A DNA stretch of 64,000 nt from the NCBI GenBank assembly GCA_037951165.1, contig JBBDHG010000011.1:124001-188000 (forward strand), in the 5' to 3' direction. The notes under the pieces were generated by a model. That model had not been told where the DNA came from. It searched no databases and saw only the letters and a program-made list of their open reading frames with translations. Positions within the stretch are counted from its first letter, which is position 1. Every line of letters starts with the position of its first letter. The translations under genes and the position numbers were made by a program. The stretch comes from Lophius americanus (lineage: Eukaryota; Chordata; Actinopteri; Lophiiformes; Lophiidae). Positions 50,201 to 63,000 of the stretch are shown here, one piece after another.

Positions 50201-52755
50201 TCTATTTTCAGATTATAAGGCACGCCTAGATACAACTAATGCAGTCTGGCACAATAGGGATTTCACAAAGGTCACAATATTCAGTAGAATCTTGACAATT
50301 TTGGAAATGTTTTTAATTTAATTAAGAGATAATAAAAAATATCGAGGAATTTTTTTTATTTTAACTTTCCTGATTCACATGAATTTCAGACATCTCTCAA
50401 TGTAATGCCAAGTAACCAAAAGTTAACAAATTTATTCCTAAAAGAATAAAGTAGCATAAATACGACTAAACTGCTATAATTAAAACTGGTCATTATGAGC
50501 TTCACATGTTAAATTATAATTTTAGGACTTTAAACGGATGTGTTGTCTCTTACCATTCATGATTAATTTCAGACTATGTCGGCCAAATAGTGAATACATT
50601 TGCCAGGACGTCGTTATAAATGCAAAGATTGTTATTAATTTCCAGTTTGGTAAAATAAAGGTTAAAAAAACAGAATTCTATAACATAAAAAAAAAATGGT
50701 TATTTGAGTAAGGATTTAAGCTAATTTAAACTCCTGATTGTGAAGGTGAAATGGAGCGAGGAGGTATAAAAACAGCTTCTGCACGGAGATATAACACAAT
50801 AATACAAGAATGTAAAAATCAACCCAGGTCAAACAAAACAGTCAACATTGAGCCAGTTTCAAATATCTGCATGTTGACAGTGAAATGAACTAGGGGTGGT
50901 TATACAAGTTATGACTCTTGTAACTGTGACTCAACTGTTCTTTTTGTAAGCATTTTTACAGTTATGATTAGACTCCATTCAGCAGCACACGCTCAAAATA
51001 TGAGCGTGTAATGAGAGTAATCTATTTTCCAAATAAGCATGAAATACTCAGGATCCCCTGCTGTGGCTGGCATTTCAGGGAGGACACAGAACAAAGTTAT
51101 TTCAGTTGCCAATTATTGCAATTGTTGTAATTGAATAGCTGATAGAAAGTTAAATATCCTAGACAGATAGCTAAATAAAATTCTTAATATTCCCAAAATA
51201 TGAAAACACACATCTGTAGTGTGAAGGGTGTCTACATAAATGGAGATGTTGAACAATTTCTGTGTTAGGCCTCAGAAAACTTGATCGGAGATATAACACA
51301 CTCACAGAATGAGCCTGTATTCTACTAGTAAATATAGAAGCAGATAAAAAATGAAATACGATGAAATTCCTTAAATGGTAAAAGGACCAACTATGCTAAG
51401 TGGTTGTTGTGTGTGTCATAACATTTGGTGTCTGTCACAGACAGAAGAGCAATCCAAGTCCAGCTTGTAAACCTCAAAACGGAAAAACTAACAATGAAAT
51501 AAATGAATGAAAAAGTAATAAAAACAATCACTGAAAAGCAGAAGTCCTTACTTCAGTATTTGGCTGTTAAGAGTCCCAAAAAAAAACATGAACTCAAAAC
51601 AACAACAGTTTTTAAATTATGCTATGGAATAATCTTCATTCCTGTTGAAAAAAAAGTAGAATAGCACTAAAATTTGGTTAATAGATTAAAATTTCCAAAA
51701 ACCACCAGTTAGGAACAAAATAATTTCCTAGTATCCAATAGTTCAGTCGTTTCCTCTCCAGTTGAGAACCATTTGTTATAAAAAAAGTGCCTAGTCGGAC
51801 ACATCCCGCTCTATTCCTGTACAGTGACCCAGTTTCGTGATTTCCCAGGAGAGTTTATCCATTTCTCTCAGAAACAATCCCCTAAACTCCCCGTCAGCGA
51901 GAGAGCTCCGCTTACACGGGTTTGATCCGTCGGCCACCAGCAGCATGCGCAGCGAGCTCAGGTTGATGTCCTTCTGGTCTTTATGGGCAACCAGAGCCCA
52001 GTGCATGTCTCTGGACTTGACACACGCTACCTTGGCTGCACACACACACACACACACACCACACAAAGAGAGAGAGAGAGAGAGGGAGAGAGAGAGAGAA
52101 AAACAGACAGATTTTAGCATTTAATCTGTTTGACAGACGTGTGAGTGTAGTGAGTCGACTGAGTCTGACCTTTGTACTGGCACACTTTCTGGATCCACGA
52201 CAGAGGGTTGACCTTCATCAGCGAGTAGGGGACGCTGATCACGTGCATCATGTTCATCACACTCTGCACACAAACCCAGTGACACTCAAATATTTAATGG
52301 CGGAAACTTATATTTATTTTTCAAAACGACTGCAATTATTTCTTTTAGATTAAATTGATCTTTATTTTACAAACTAATATTATAACCTGGATATGTTTTT
52401 TTTTTTTTAAATATTCAGGCACTTAAACAGTAGCAGTTGTTTTCCTTTTATTATCACTGGTTTCATATTTGCATTTATTTGTTTTTCGGTGAGGACCAAA
52501 TAGATTGTCAACTTGTCTCTATCGCTCACACCTCTGATAAGAGAGGTGAGGGTGAAAGGGTAAACAGGAAATTAAAGGCGCGGCCTCTCTGCGAAAGATC
52601 TTACCGTCAGGATGCCGTGCCACAGGCCCACATCTTTCTTAAAGTCCAGGACGTTCACTATTGTCTCCGCTACAGAAAGACAGACCGACAAAGAGAGAGA
52701 GAGAGAGAAATGGTTAAACGACTGAACAATGTCCTGAACCCAGAGCTGTGTGTTT

Positions 52756-52820
<65 letters not shown>

Positions 52821-54433
52821 CGTGCTTGCCTACCCTCTGTGTAGCTGCAGGACTGAGTGAGAGCCTGGCAGTGTGTGAGCAGGGCGACCCTGGTCACTGT
52901 GACTCCCAGCACGCTGCCGTCCTTACAGGTTTTATACTGGGAGAGAAACAACAGATGGTCGAAACAGTCGTTAGGAGAGGGAGGCCTTTTGGTACTTTTG
53001 TTGAAGAAGGTCGTTTGTTCATTGTAAACAGTCATCAAGATTTAAAAAAAACATTACATTCTGAGACACAGTTATTTAATTCAAAACAGTGTGACAGAGC
53101 TTCATCTGATATGAACTATGTAAAAATAAAATAAAACTAGGCTAGAAACCAACATTCTGGGAATCAAATGTCAGCGCTGGCTTCACAATAAACCTGAAAC
53201 AAATTATTATTTGTATCATTGAATAAAATGTTAAAATAAGATGTTTATTTTCATGATACTCATCGATGGGAATGATAGGGAGACAGAGGAAATGACAGAG
53301 ATAAAGAGGGAGTGGTCGAGAGAGATGGAACGATAAAGAGGAGAAACGATAGAGGGACGATAGACAGAAGACACGATGGGAACGATCAAGAGATGGAGCG
53401 GTAGATAGATAGAGAGAAGTAGAGGAAAAATGGAGACTTAAAGAGAAATAGAGAAAATTGGAGAGATAGACGGACAATAATAGAGAAAAATAGAGAGATG
53501 TAGAGAAAAATAGTGAGATGGGAAAATAGAAAGAGATGCAACGGTAGAGAGACAGAACTTTTGATGGATTGATAGATAGACAGAGACAGATAGACAGGCA
53601 GATACATTTACAGATGTGTATGGGAAAATAGTATTAAAGAAGATATTAAAAATAGACTAAATGTAGAATGTAAAATGTATTTTTTTTCAAATTTCTGAGA
53701 CTTTTAAATTTCTTAGTTAAAAAAATCAGACATTTTTTATTTAGTTTGTTCAGTTTGGAACATGATTTATTTAAAAAAAAAGAAACTCTTTTTTGAAACC
53801 TTAACAGCTTGAAGGAGTGTGTTTGAGTGTTGAGTGAGGTAGTAGTGAACACTATTTCATCATGTGTAGATTATTTTTAATTATCGATCATTTACTAGCT
53901 GTAAGTGAAATTTTAAAAATAGCACAAGAAAAAAAAAATGAGATGAGTCGCATATCATCAAATTGCAGAAGCTTATGGGAGAGGAGTTGAGACCGCTGGT
54001 TATAAGACATTTAGTATGATCGAATGCCTGATATTCCTCCCCATCTGTAACATGGCTTAGTATTCTATTTTTGTTCTTGCAGTGAAACACGCTGAAGCTC
54101 TACTTCAAGTGACTTGAAGGGTGCTAATGTTTCGACTCAAGCAAATGCTCTGTTTGATTTTTCTCTGTGAGGAGATCAGACGGCTGAGTTGATTGAACAG
54201 GATAAATATAGATTTCTTTGTCTTGCTGCTTATGCAAACACTGTTTCACATAGAAATTTGGAATTTTTAATGCATTGTTTCAATGTAGCTTTACCAGGTA
54301 CTGCATGCAGCACAGAGTCAACCTGCGGCGCGGTGGTTGATGAGGCGACCACAAGAATGTCAGCTCAAATCAACAGACAGGCTGAGGTTTCAGCTTCTGT
54401 TTGTGTCCACAGGGAAGACAGCAGCCCTTCATC

Positions 54434-54481
<48 letters not shown>

Positions 54482-57400
54482 CACCTCTATGTACGCAGTG
54501 TCGTTGTTCGCATCTTTGATGTGAGGGAACCAGTCTCTGGGAGGTTTGGAAAGGTGCTTTGACTCGGTTACAAACCAAAGTAATTTCGGCCAACCTGCAG
54601 TGAGAGGAGTTTAGCGATGTGAATGATCGAACCAGGAGAACAAAGAGACTCGGCTGTTTGATTTAAAGTCAGAAAAGAGAATAAGGAAGAACTTCAGGAA
54701 AGAAAAAGAAAAGGAGCTACGGTGTTTCTTTCATTTTGTTTTTTACACTTTCGGTAAAATTATAGTGAAATTATGAAGAAAAAAAACACAAACAAGGCTA
54801 AACAGTCAACATCTTTATAATGTGCTTCCACCTTTATTTGTATTAAAAAATCCCTAACTCTAATTCTACTAGTATTGTCAAACTGAGCACGAAGTCAGGC
54901 TGCCCCTACCCCACAGAGAACATCGAGCCTTTACAGACCATTGATGATTGATTATCCTCGCTCTCACCTTTGAACTGTGGGATCTCTCCTGTTGCACTCT
55001 TGGGCAGACCCTTGTGGCAGGCATCACTTGTCAGCGCCACGGTAACGCCACAGCTACCCAACAGGAATCCAATCTGCTGGCTGCCGGCATCCTATTGGAG
55101 GATAAAGTGGGGGGTGACAGACATCTTAACCGTCTGAAAACACTACCATGGACTTGCGCAAGATCTTGCCATCGATAAATGAAATGAGGTAAATACTGTA
55201 TATAGGAATACATTTTACTGCTTCTCCCTGGATACCACTCATGTATACACAGCAGAGGTGATTCTAACGTAGGAGTAGTTTGTCGCACTGCTGCTCGCAG
55301 TTCCGCCAGCTGAAATAGAAATTGTGTGGAAAATCTTGCAACTCAAATGCCGAATCGGGGACGGCGAAAAGGCCGTCTATGCTGCAGCAGTAATCAACGT
55401 GTAACCATGCCGACCCGACACCGACAGTGCCGCAGAGAAAACGAGTCGTGTCTCATAGAGGCTGCAGAGTAGGACGAGAGAAAAGATGCATCCTTCAGAC
55501 ATATTGCGTCCCAGGAGATTATGGCACCGAGATCAACAGTCGTAACCTAATTGATGCCAGCATTTCTTTGTGTGATGGCGGGGCAGCAGGAGGGCTCGTT
55601 CTTCGCTTGTCAAACACGTCGGGCTTCTGACTTGTTTTTTCGCTCGCTGTGCCAACATGGTTATTCCCTCAGACACACTTGTTGCAAGCAAATAGCGGAG
55701 ACAAAAGATCCAAGGCATTTTTCCAGCAGTGTGCAGCATGAATGAGAGGTCCACGCACTAACAATGCTGAAATGAAACCCAGCAGGAGTTTGGAGCTCCA
55801 GCGTATGTGAAAAATCGGTCGAGAGGATTAAAAATACACATCAGTGACAAAAAAAAACAAAACTGACCTGCTCTAGAGAAATTAATCCTGTGGAATATCA
55901 TACTCACAACTAATGGAATTGGATTGGCACGGCAGTGATGGCTAAAAACTAAGTTGTAATGAGTGTAGTGTGACTTATGCGATGTGAAATAAAAAACAAC
56001 CCTGAGTGATAGATTTTTTAAAGCACCTTGCGACTCAGGGGGACCTCTATAGGAACAGGCACCACTTCAGCCAGCAGACAGCCGTAGAAGGCCACCATGA
56101 AGGCCACAGGGTCGTTGTTAGGAAACACTAACGCAACCTAGGAGAGGGAGGACATAAAGGAGATGATGAGTTCAAGAATAATTCCATTTCCAAACATTAA
56201 CACGGCTACAAGAAAGGAAGCAAGCAGGTAGAGTATATTCACGAAGGACGAGTCAAGTTTCAGGCCATTGTAGTATTTTTAACTGTGTTGAAAGGTATCC
56301 TTTCAGTTTTTCATAAAAAAAGTTGTACTATTAGACCAGGTCGGAACATTTTTTTGATTACGGAACAAGAAAAAGATTACAAGCCAAAACATTACAACCA
56401 TGTGATATAATAGGCAGCAAGTGAGAATTTTGACCTCAAACAGCAGAGGCAAGAGATCAAAGGCATTGTTTCCTCAGTGCCTTGCAGGCAAAAAAGGGGA
56501 GTGTACAGATCTCACTCTGGCAAGGGTAAAATCGTGATGGCTAATAGACGGGGTCAGACAATCTCCAGAACTTCAGGCCTTGTCAATGGCAAGAGCTCCA
56601 CCATATCCAGCCCTGATGCTAAGCTAAGCTAACCACCTACTGGCCACACCTGATGGTTTTATAAGAAGATATTCATTTTGTGTTTATCTTGTCATCAAAC
56701 TACAATGAATAAAAATAAGCATATATATATAATTTGATCCTCAATAAAACCTCAGATTTAAAATGACAATGCCTATGATTAATTATAGTGGGGATGATTA
56801 CATTCACAAAAAATAATCACATTTGCTGTTATCATTATTGATATGTATGCTTTACTCAATATTCTTTAAGGCAATCAACATATATTGTTCCTACAAAACA
56901 AACATCGGATAGCATATTACAAATAGTGATGGTTTTATAAATGAAGGTATTTATTTCTACAAACTAACTAACCAACTCAACTCCAGGGAAATGAGCACAA
57001 AAGAGCAGAACCCAAAGAGCGAGGTGGTTGTGGTGGAGTGTGACTCACCCGATCACCCGGTCGCACCATGGGCTCCTGCTTGCTGCCCAGTTTGTGGAGG
57101 ATGTTGTAGGCGAGCTTGATGCTGCGAGACCACAGCTTTCCTGCAGGGAGCAGGACACAGGATACAAAGGTGTGAGAGAGGCAAAGAGGGAGCGAGAGAG
57201 GATATGAGCGTGAGTTCTTGGACTTCTATTTTGAGGACACAAAATCGATGAAAGAAAAAAAAAAAAAAAAACAGGCTGAAGTGAGGACATTAAAGAGATT
57301 TCATCAGCCAGGAGAGGTCACAGGAGAATCGCTTTTATTTCATCATGGATTATACTTAAAATAACTAATGCACTCCTGGTGAGCAGGTGCATTAAAATGA

Positions 57401-60046
57401 AGTGATTTAAAAAAAATAGAAGACTTTCCCGTGCCGACCGCATGCTGGAACTCAGCCTTTCCCTCTGCGTGGTTTTATTTTCCTGCACACCTGTGTACCA
57501 GCCACACAACTAAAATATATTTCATGTGAACATATTCATCTTTCCCTAGATGTTGAAAATTGACTGCATTTTGTTGTTTTTTTAAGAAGTTTTGCGTGTA
57601 TAATTCCAGGAAGATTTCAGAAATAACTCAATGTACTCAAAATATTTGAATAAGATGAAAAAATGCTGCTCAAAAATATTTCTTTAATATTCAAAGTGAT
57701 TCATGGTTTCATTTTTCCATCTTGGTTTAAATTAGAGGCATTCAACTACAACTGCTAGAACAGGAGAACACTGCTGAGGTCTGAGTCTGATTACCTGTAA
57801 TAATATTTATCAAAATGTTGTTATATGTTGTGCTTTTTTTCTACATACGTAGATTGAGCTACTCTATTTTATTTTGGGAAGTATTTGAGAAGTGGGGAGT
57901 ATTTTCTTTTTCTTTTTATTCTTTTTATTTTGTAATTGTTATTGCTTTATTAAACTTTGTGCCCTTTGAGAGCCTATCTATGTATCCGTCTGTTGGGAGG
58001 AAACATGGATCTACGAGACTTATTTCTTTTCCTTCTCTTTGTCTTTCTGCCACATCAAATTCAGTCATCGATCAGTAAAGTAATCCCACTCCACAAAAAC
58101 CACAGCTCTTCAGCAGCCCTTCACATGGAAAACCCTGAGATTTTGAACTGCTGGTCTGGCTTAGGCTCACCCGTCGTAACCGTCACAGCAGTTCAACTCA
58201 GTTACCGAAAGAAACATTGGTTCGTATTCTTTATTCAACACTAACAAAACCTTCATCCAAAATGTTTCTTTCCTACTGTATTGATATTTCCTATGATTAA
58301 TTCCATCAGAGTACCTTCAGTGGTAGACTGAGACCACCGACTAGCACCACTGAACGCCACAGGAAGTATTTTCTACCAACGGCCATTAAAACACTATAAA
58401 TCCTCCCCTTCAGCAGGAAGGACAGCTTGAAAATCAGACACTTTGTTTTATGTGCACTTTGTTTTATTTTATGTGCAATGATACTTCTTCAACATCATGT
58501 ACCATACTACTTATCATTATGTGCAGCATTACCTGTCATTGTCATTTTTCAGGCATGATATTATATAGAATATCAATACAATTATTATGATGTCTAATAT
58601 CATTCTCATAACTATTTATTTATCTATCTTTGTTTAGTTTTATTTGCAAGGTGCTCATTTATATTTAATATTCTACTGTCTGTACTCACTTATTTAATAT
58701 TTTCTTAATGTAATTGAGGAGCAATCTCTGGCACAAAGATTTCCTACAGGTTAAATTACGTCATATCTTATTTTATGCTGACAAAAGTTTATAAAAATCC
58801 TGTTTTCAAATATGTCAGAAGGATTTTTTTTCAGGATGGAAAAACCTCTTTTGGTGCAGATTCAGCCTGGTCTTAGATGCTTTTTTGATGCTTTTATTTA
58901 AAATAAAATAAAAATAATAACTTCATCATCAGGACATTCTGAAAATTCACAAAAGCGAATTCTATCTGAATGTGATAAATCTGTATGTACATGGCTTAAT
59001 ATTTATTTATATATTGATATACCACTCTACAGGGTCTGAATGTTCATCGCTTATCACCACAACAACTCGGAGTGCAACAGTGCTATAAATTAAATATCTT
59101 CGATCTAACAACTACATAATATAAATGACTGTGGTTACCATAAGTGAGGACATAGAGGGGCTTCCCTGCCGTGTCCAGGCTGGTGAGGCAGGGGGCTTTA
59201 GGGGAGATGGTTCCCCAGCGTTGCAGTGCAGCCTCTAGGGATGGAGGCCAGTTGGTGACAACGCCCAGCACCTCCCCCCGCACTGGCATCATCTCCGCCC
59301 CCTCCGGCCGCGGCTGATTAGGGTCCGGCTGTTGGACTGGAGGTGAGGTGACAGTTAAGGTCATCAGTACACGGCTCACTAACATTTTACAGAATGTTGT
59401 AACACACCTGAAATATGAATACAAAAAAAAGAGAAGGTGTAATCACACTTAGAGACAGGGATAATTAAGTAAGAGAAATTGAATGACATGATTGAAGTAT
59501 GAGAATGTGTAAAATGTGTTACTGCACAGTAGATTCCTCTGAAATGTTTAGTTTAGAGTGGAAGAAGGCTGAGAAGAGGTGGGAGAGACAACGGATTCAA
59601 GCTTTCAGGACTAGTCATAAAACGTGGATCCGGAGTGAATAAACCCCTCCATAAACCTTAATCTAGACTTTATCTTGTATAACCCAGCTGAGAGTATTTA
59701 GAAGAAAAAAAAAACATTTCAGAGCACGGGGAAACTAAAAAAGTCTAATCCAATGTTTCTGAAGAGGACATTTAAAGACTACAGACCAGAAATGTGGAGA
59801 TAAAAGTAAAGACGAAATGCTGCCAGATGTTAAGAGCAGAGCAAACAGCAGACAGACCTCAGATTCTTCAAACCCTACGTTTGAAAATACTTTGAGGAGA
59901 ACTTTGTGTTCGATAGGAACCAAGACTGATCATCATCTGGTGCCTGTTATTGATTCCATATGAGTCTTTGGAATTCATCCAACACACTGTCACTGCAGTT
60001 TGAGGCAGAGGTTAAACAAAAATAGTCCATTTATTGGACATATTTA

Positions 60047-60090
<44 letters not shown>

Positions 60091-63000
60091 CGTAGAAATT
60101 ATATTTCCACACAGTTACAGCCTGTTTGTTACTTAAATAGGAGTTTTATACCAACATGTCATAAAAGCTTTGAGTGGCTTTGAGTTTTTTTATTTCATAT
60201 CATATTAGCTGAACAAATAAATTAAAAAAATCCATTCGACTTTTGACCTCAACCTTTTTCAAAATAGATTACAAATGTTTTATCTTGTCTATATCAACTA
60301 AGGAATGTGTCACAAATCAAATCTTTTCTTTCCATTTTGAGAATGTCATCCATCCATTTTCTGTACTGATATACATTCCATCATCCCGTGCGGGGTCGTA
60401 GGCGCCCTGGCGCCTATTTGTAGAGCGAGAGGCGGGGTAAAGGCAATCATTTTATCACAGGGCCATCACACCGACCAACAACCATTAACTTATGCAGCAT
60501 GTTTGAACTGTGAAGCTGCTCAGCTTTTAACAAACACCAGAAGTCCAGATCACATCGGCTCTGTTTTAGCATCCAGTCACTGGCTGCCTGTCAGTTTTAG
60601 AGTAGATTTTACGATTTCACTGATGACTTTTAAAGCACTTTGTGGCTTACAAAGGAGAGGGGAAGAATTATGACCCAAAAGATGGCATAAAACATTAATG
60701 TCTTGGCACTTTAGGGTAATTTGAAAAATAACAGGCCATTGACTCAATGAGCTAAAGTCACTAAAAAGTGAGTGCGTTCGTCAGGTTGCAGAGACACAAT
60801 GAAACAAACAGAATAATAATATATGCTATCGCCATTTTGTGGTTGAGCTCCCAGCTACGTTATAAAACGACTCCATTCTGAGCCAGGATGCAGCCTTAGA
60901 TCCTTGTCCAAGGCTCTCCTGGCTGTTCTGCTTCAAGGCAAAAGGTGAACAGGCGTTTACAATTCAAGCCGCTCAGCCTGCATCATTTAAATCACTTTTT
61001 AGAATATATCTTTTTTAACAGTTTTTTTTTCCCAACAGCTGTTGAGTGCTTTTACTATTTATTTGACTCCATCCATCATATTGTGATAAATCTTGTTTTA
61101 AGTGTGTAAAGCAATGTGCAAATAAATTTCATATTACTTCCTCAGACAGCAGCGGAGGATTATCCCTGATTACAGTGTAATGGAGTAAAGCCAGATCTTA
61201 AGCTGTGAATCATTGTTACGGTTCAGAAAGTCAAATTTGGATGCACTTCTACCGCTCTATGCTGCTTTACCTGTCTGCCGCATCCTCTACTTCCCTGACC
61301 CTGCTGCCTCACTGGTCTGAAAGTATCGCGCTGACCTTCACTGGCACTGATGTTCCACTTTATTCAGCCCCTCCACCCAGCTCACATCCACCTGCAAGCT
61401 CGGCCACCGTCACTCCTCTCTGTCTCTCTGTGCACAAATGAGTGCTGCAGGGAGTGATGAGGTGGCGAGCCAGCAGGGCAAACCTGTATTAAGTATGCCG
61501 CTGTGCTGCATTTACATGTAAATAAGCTTTTCTATGCAAGCTGAGCGACCTGAATTTATCTCCGTGTTCCCAAAGTGGATATGTCCTCGTTTCTCTCTGT
61601 GCATTAAGCTGCAATACATCAGTGTGTGTTCAAACATGCTTTAGATCTTAACATTAACAAAAATCAGAGGAAGAGAACGTTTGTTCATCTTAGCACAAGC
61701 AATAATACTACAATGAAAAAAATATTAGATTTGTGTCCTGCATTAAGAATGTTAGTAGCATAAAAGTATTCAAGTTTGAACAGGAGAATTTACTTGAAGT
61801 ATTATATTTACTAGATTAAATATGACTCAAACTTTGATGTATTGCGTAATTTTAAAGTCAAACTGTTAAGAATTCTTGTATATTTCATTAATCTCTTGAT
61901 TTTTTTCTTTCTCATTACTTAATGGCTGTTTCTCTTGTAAAAGTTGCATTTAATAGTGATAAATCATGTTACAACTATCAAAACAACAGCCTAAACCTCA
62001 AAATTATCGTTAACTTAATACATCACAGTAAGTAAAATTGGAACAAGAAAAGCAAAAAATCTTCACATTTAAGGAGCTGGAAACTGAAGTTATTATTAAA
62101 ATGGTCTCCCGTCAATCAACTAACTGATTTATTTTATAGGTGCAGCAAATGGTCATGATTTATTTATATCTCCCACTCATGGACGCAGCTATACTCTGCA
62201 GCAGCGGAAGTGTAGGAAAATAGTTGTTTTTGGTATTATTAGCAGCTTTAACTTTTCCATTTTTTTTTTTTATTTTCTTAGTTTCAATAATTTTTTACTG
62301 ATATGGTTAACGATTGATATGTTTTCCTCGATTGCACAGGAAAGCGGTGCTATGATGTTGTACCTGTAAGGCACTTTGAGAAATACATCGACAAAATGCT
62401 TATCCCAGAATTTTGCTTTCATTAAAATAGATTTAATGTATGTGTTGACGTGCTATTAATGACAGGTTAACAACAATTAGATATCAAGTAGTATCATTAT
62501 ATATATATATTGAATTATATTATTCACTATTTCCAGATTCTTGCCATATCAAAAATCCAGTTCAGCGTTGCGTTGTGTGCCCCTTTAACAAAGGCAAGTC
62601 TCCCATTTTGACAGAATGAGGGGAAGTGACGCTCTGACTCCCCTGTAACAGCTCTCACCTGTCCAACACAATTTATAGTGTTATTAAAGGTAAACTTTTA
62701 GAGGCAGGACGAACGGCACACACAGTAGCTTAAATCGGATGGACAAAACTCTTGAGTCATGCACAATGAAAGACGTTTCTAACCTTCCAGAAGTTCATCA
62801 AAGTCATCAACAAAGAACTCTCGTAGCGGAGGTCTGCGAGGCTGCTTCAGCGTGTTCACCAGCTGCTGGATTTTAGCCGACACGCGGCTGCTGACTGGAA
62901 CACCTGTGAAAACACCAGACACATGCGCACAGGGCGAGGGTGATGTTATAAACTAATTATGCACCGTCAAAACCATCTTCATTGTCTGATCAATAATGAT

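Larger units (their letters stand above)
59337..62783. other. dip2c: dip2c intron between E3 and E2
   Basis: 3.4 kb, the longest recognised AT-rich stretch on the right side, with the TA repeat and the repeat/LINE block at 60345-61135 listed separately. No exon seen. Confidence 0.65.

Noticed and set aside
52437..53134. Overlapping frames of Cys-Val or His-Thr runs
   Set aside because: These are translations of the TG/CA microsatellites; only the minus-strand E8 and E9 segments are coding.
53832..53842. TGAGGTAGTAG, identical to the first 11 nt of let-7
   Set aside because: The following bases (TGAACACTATT) do not match any let-7 mature sequence, and the flanks do not form a let-7-like hairpin.
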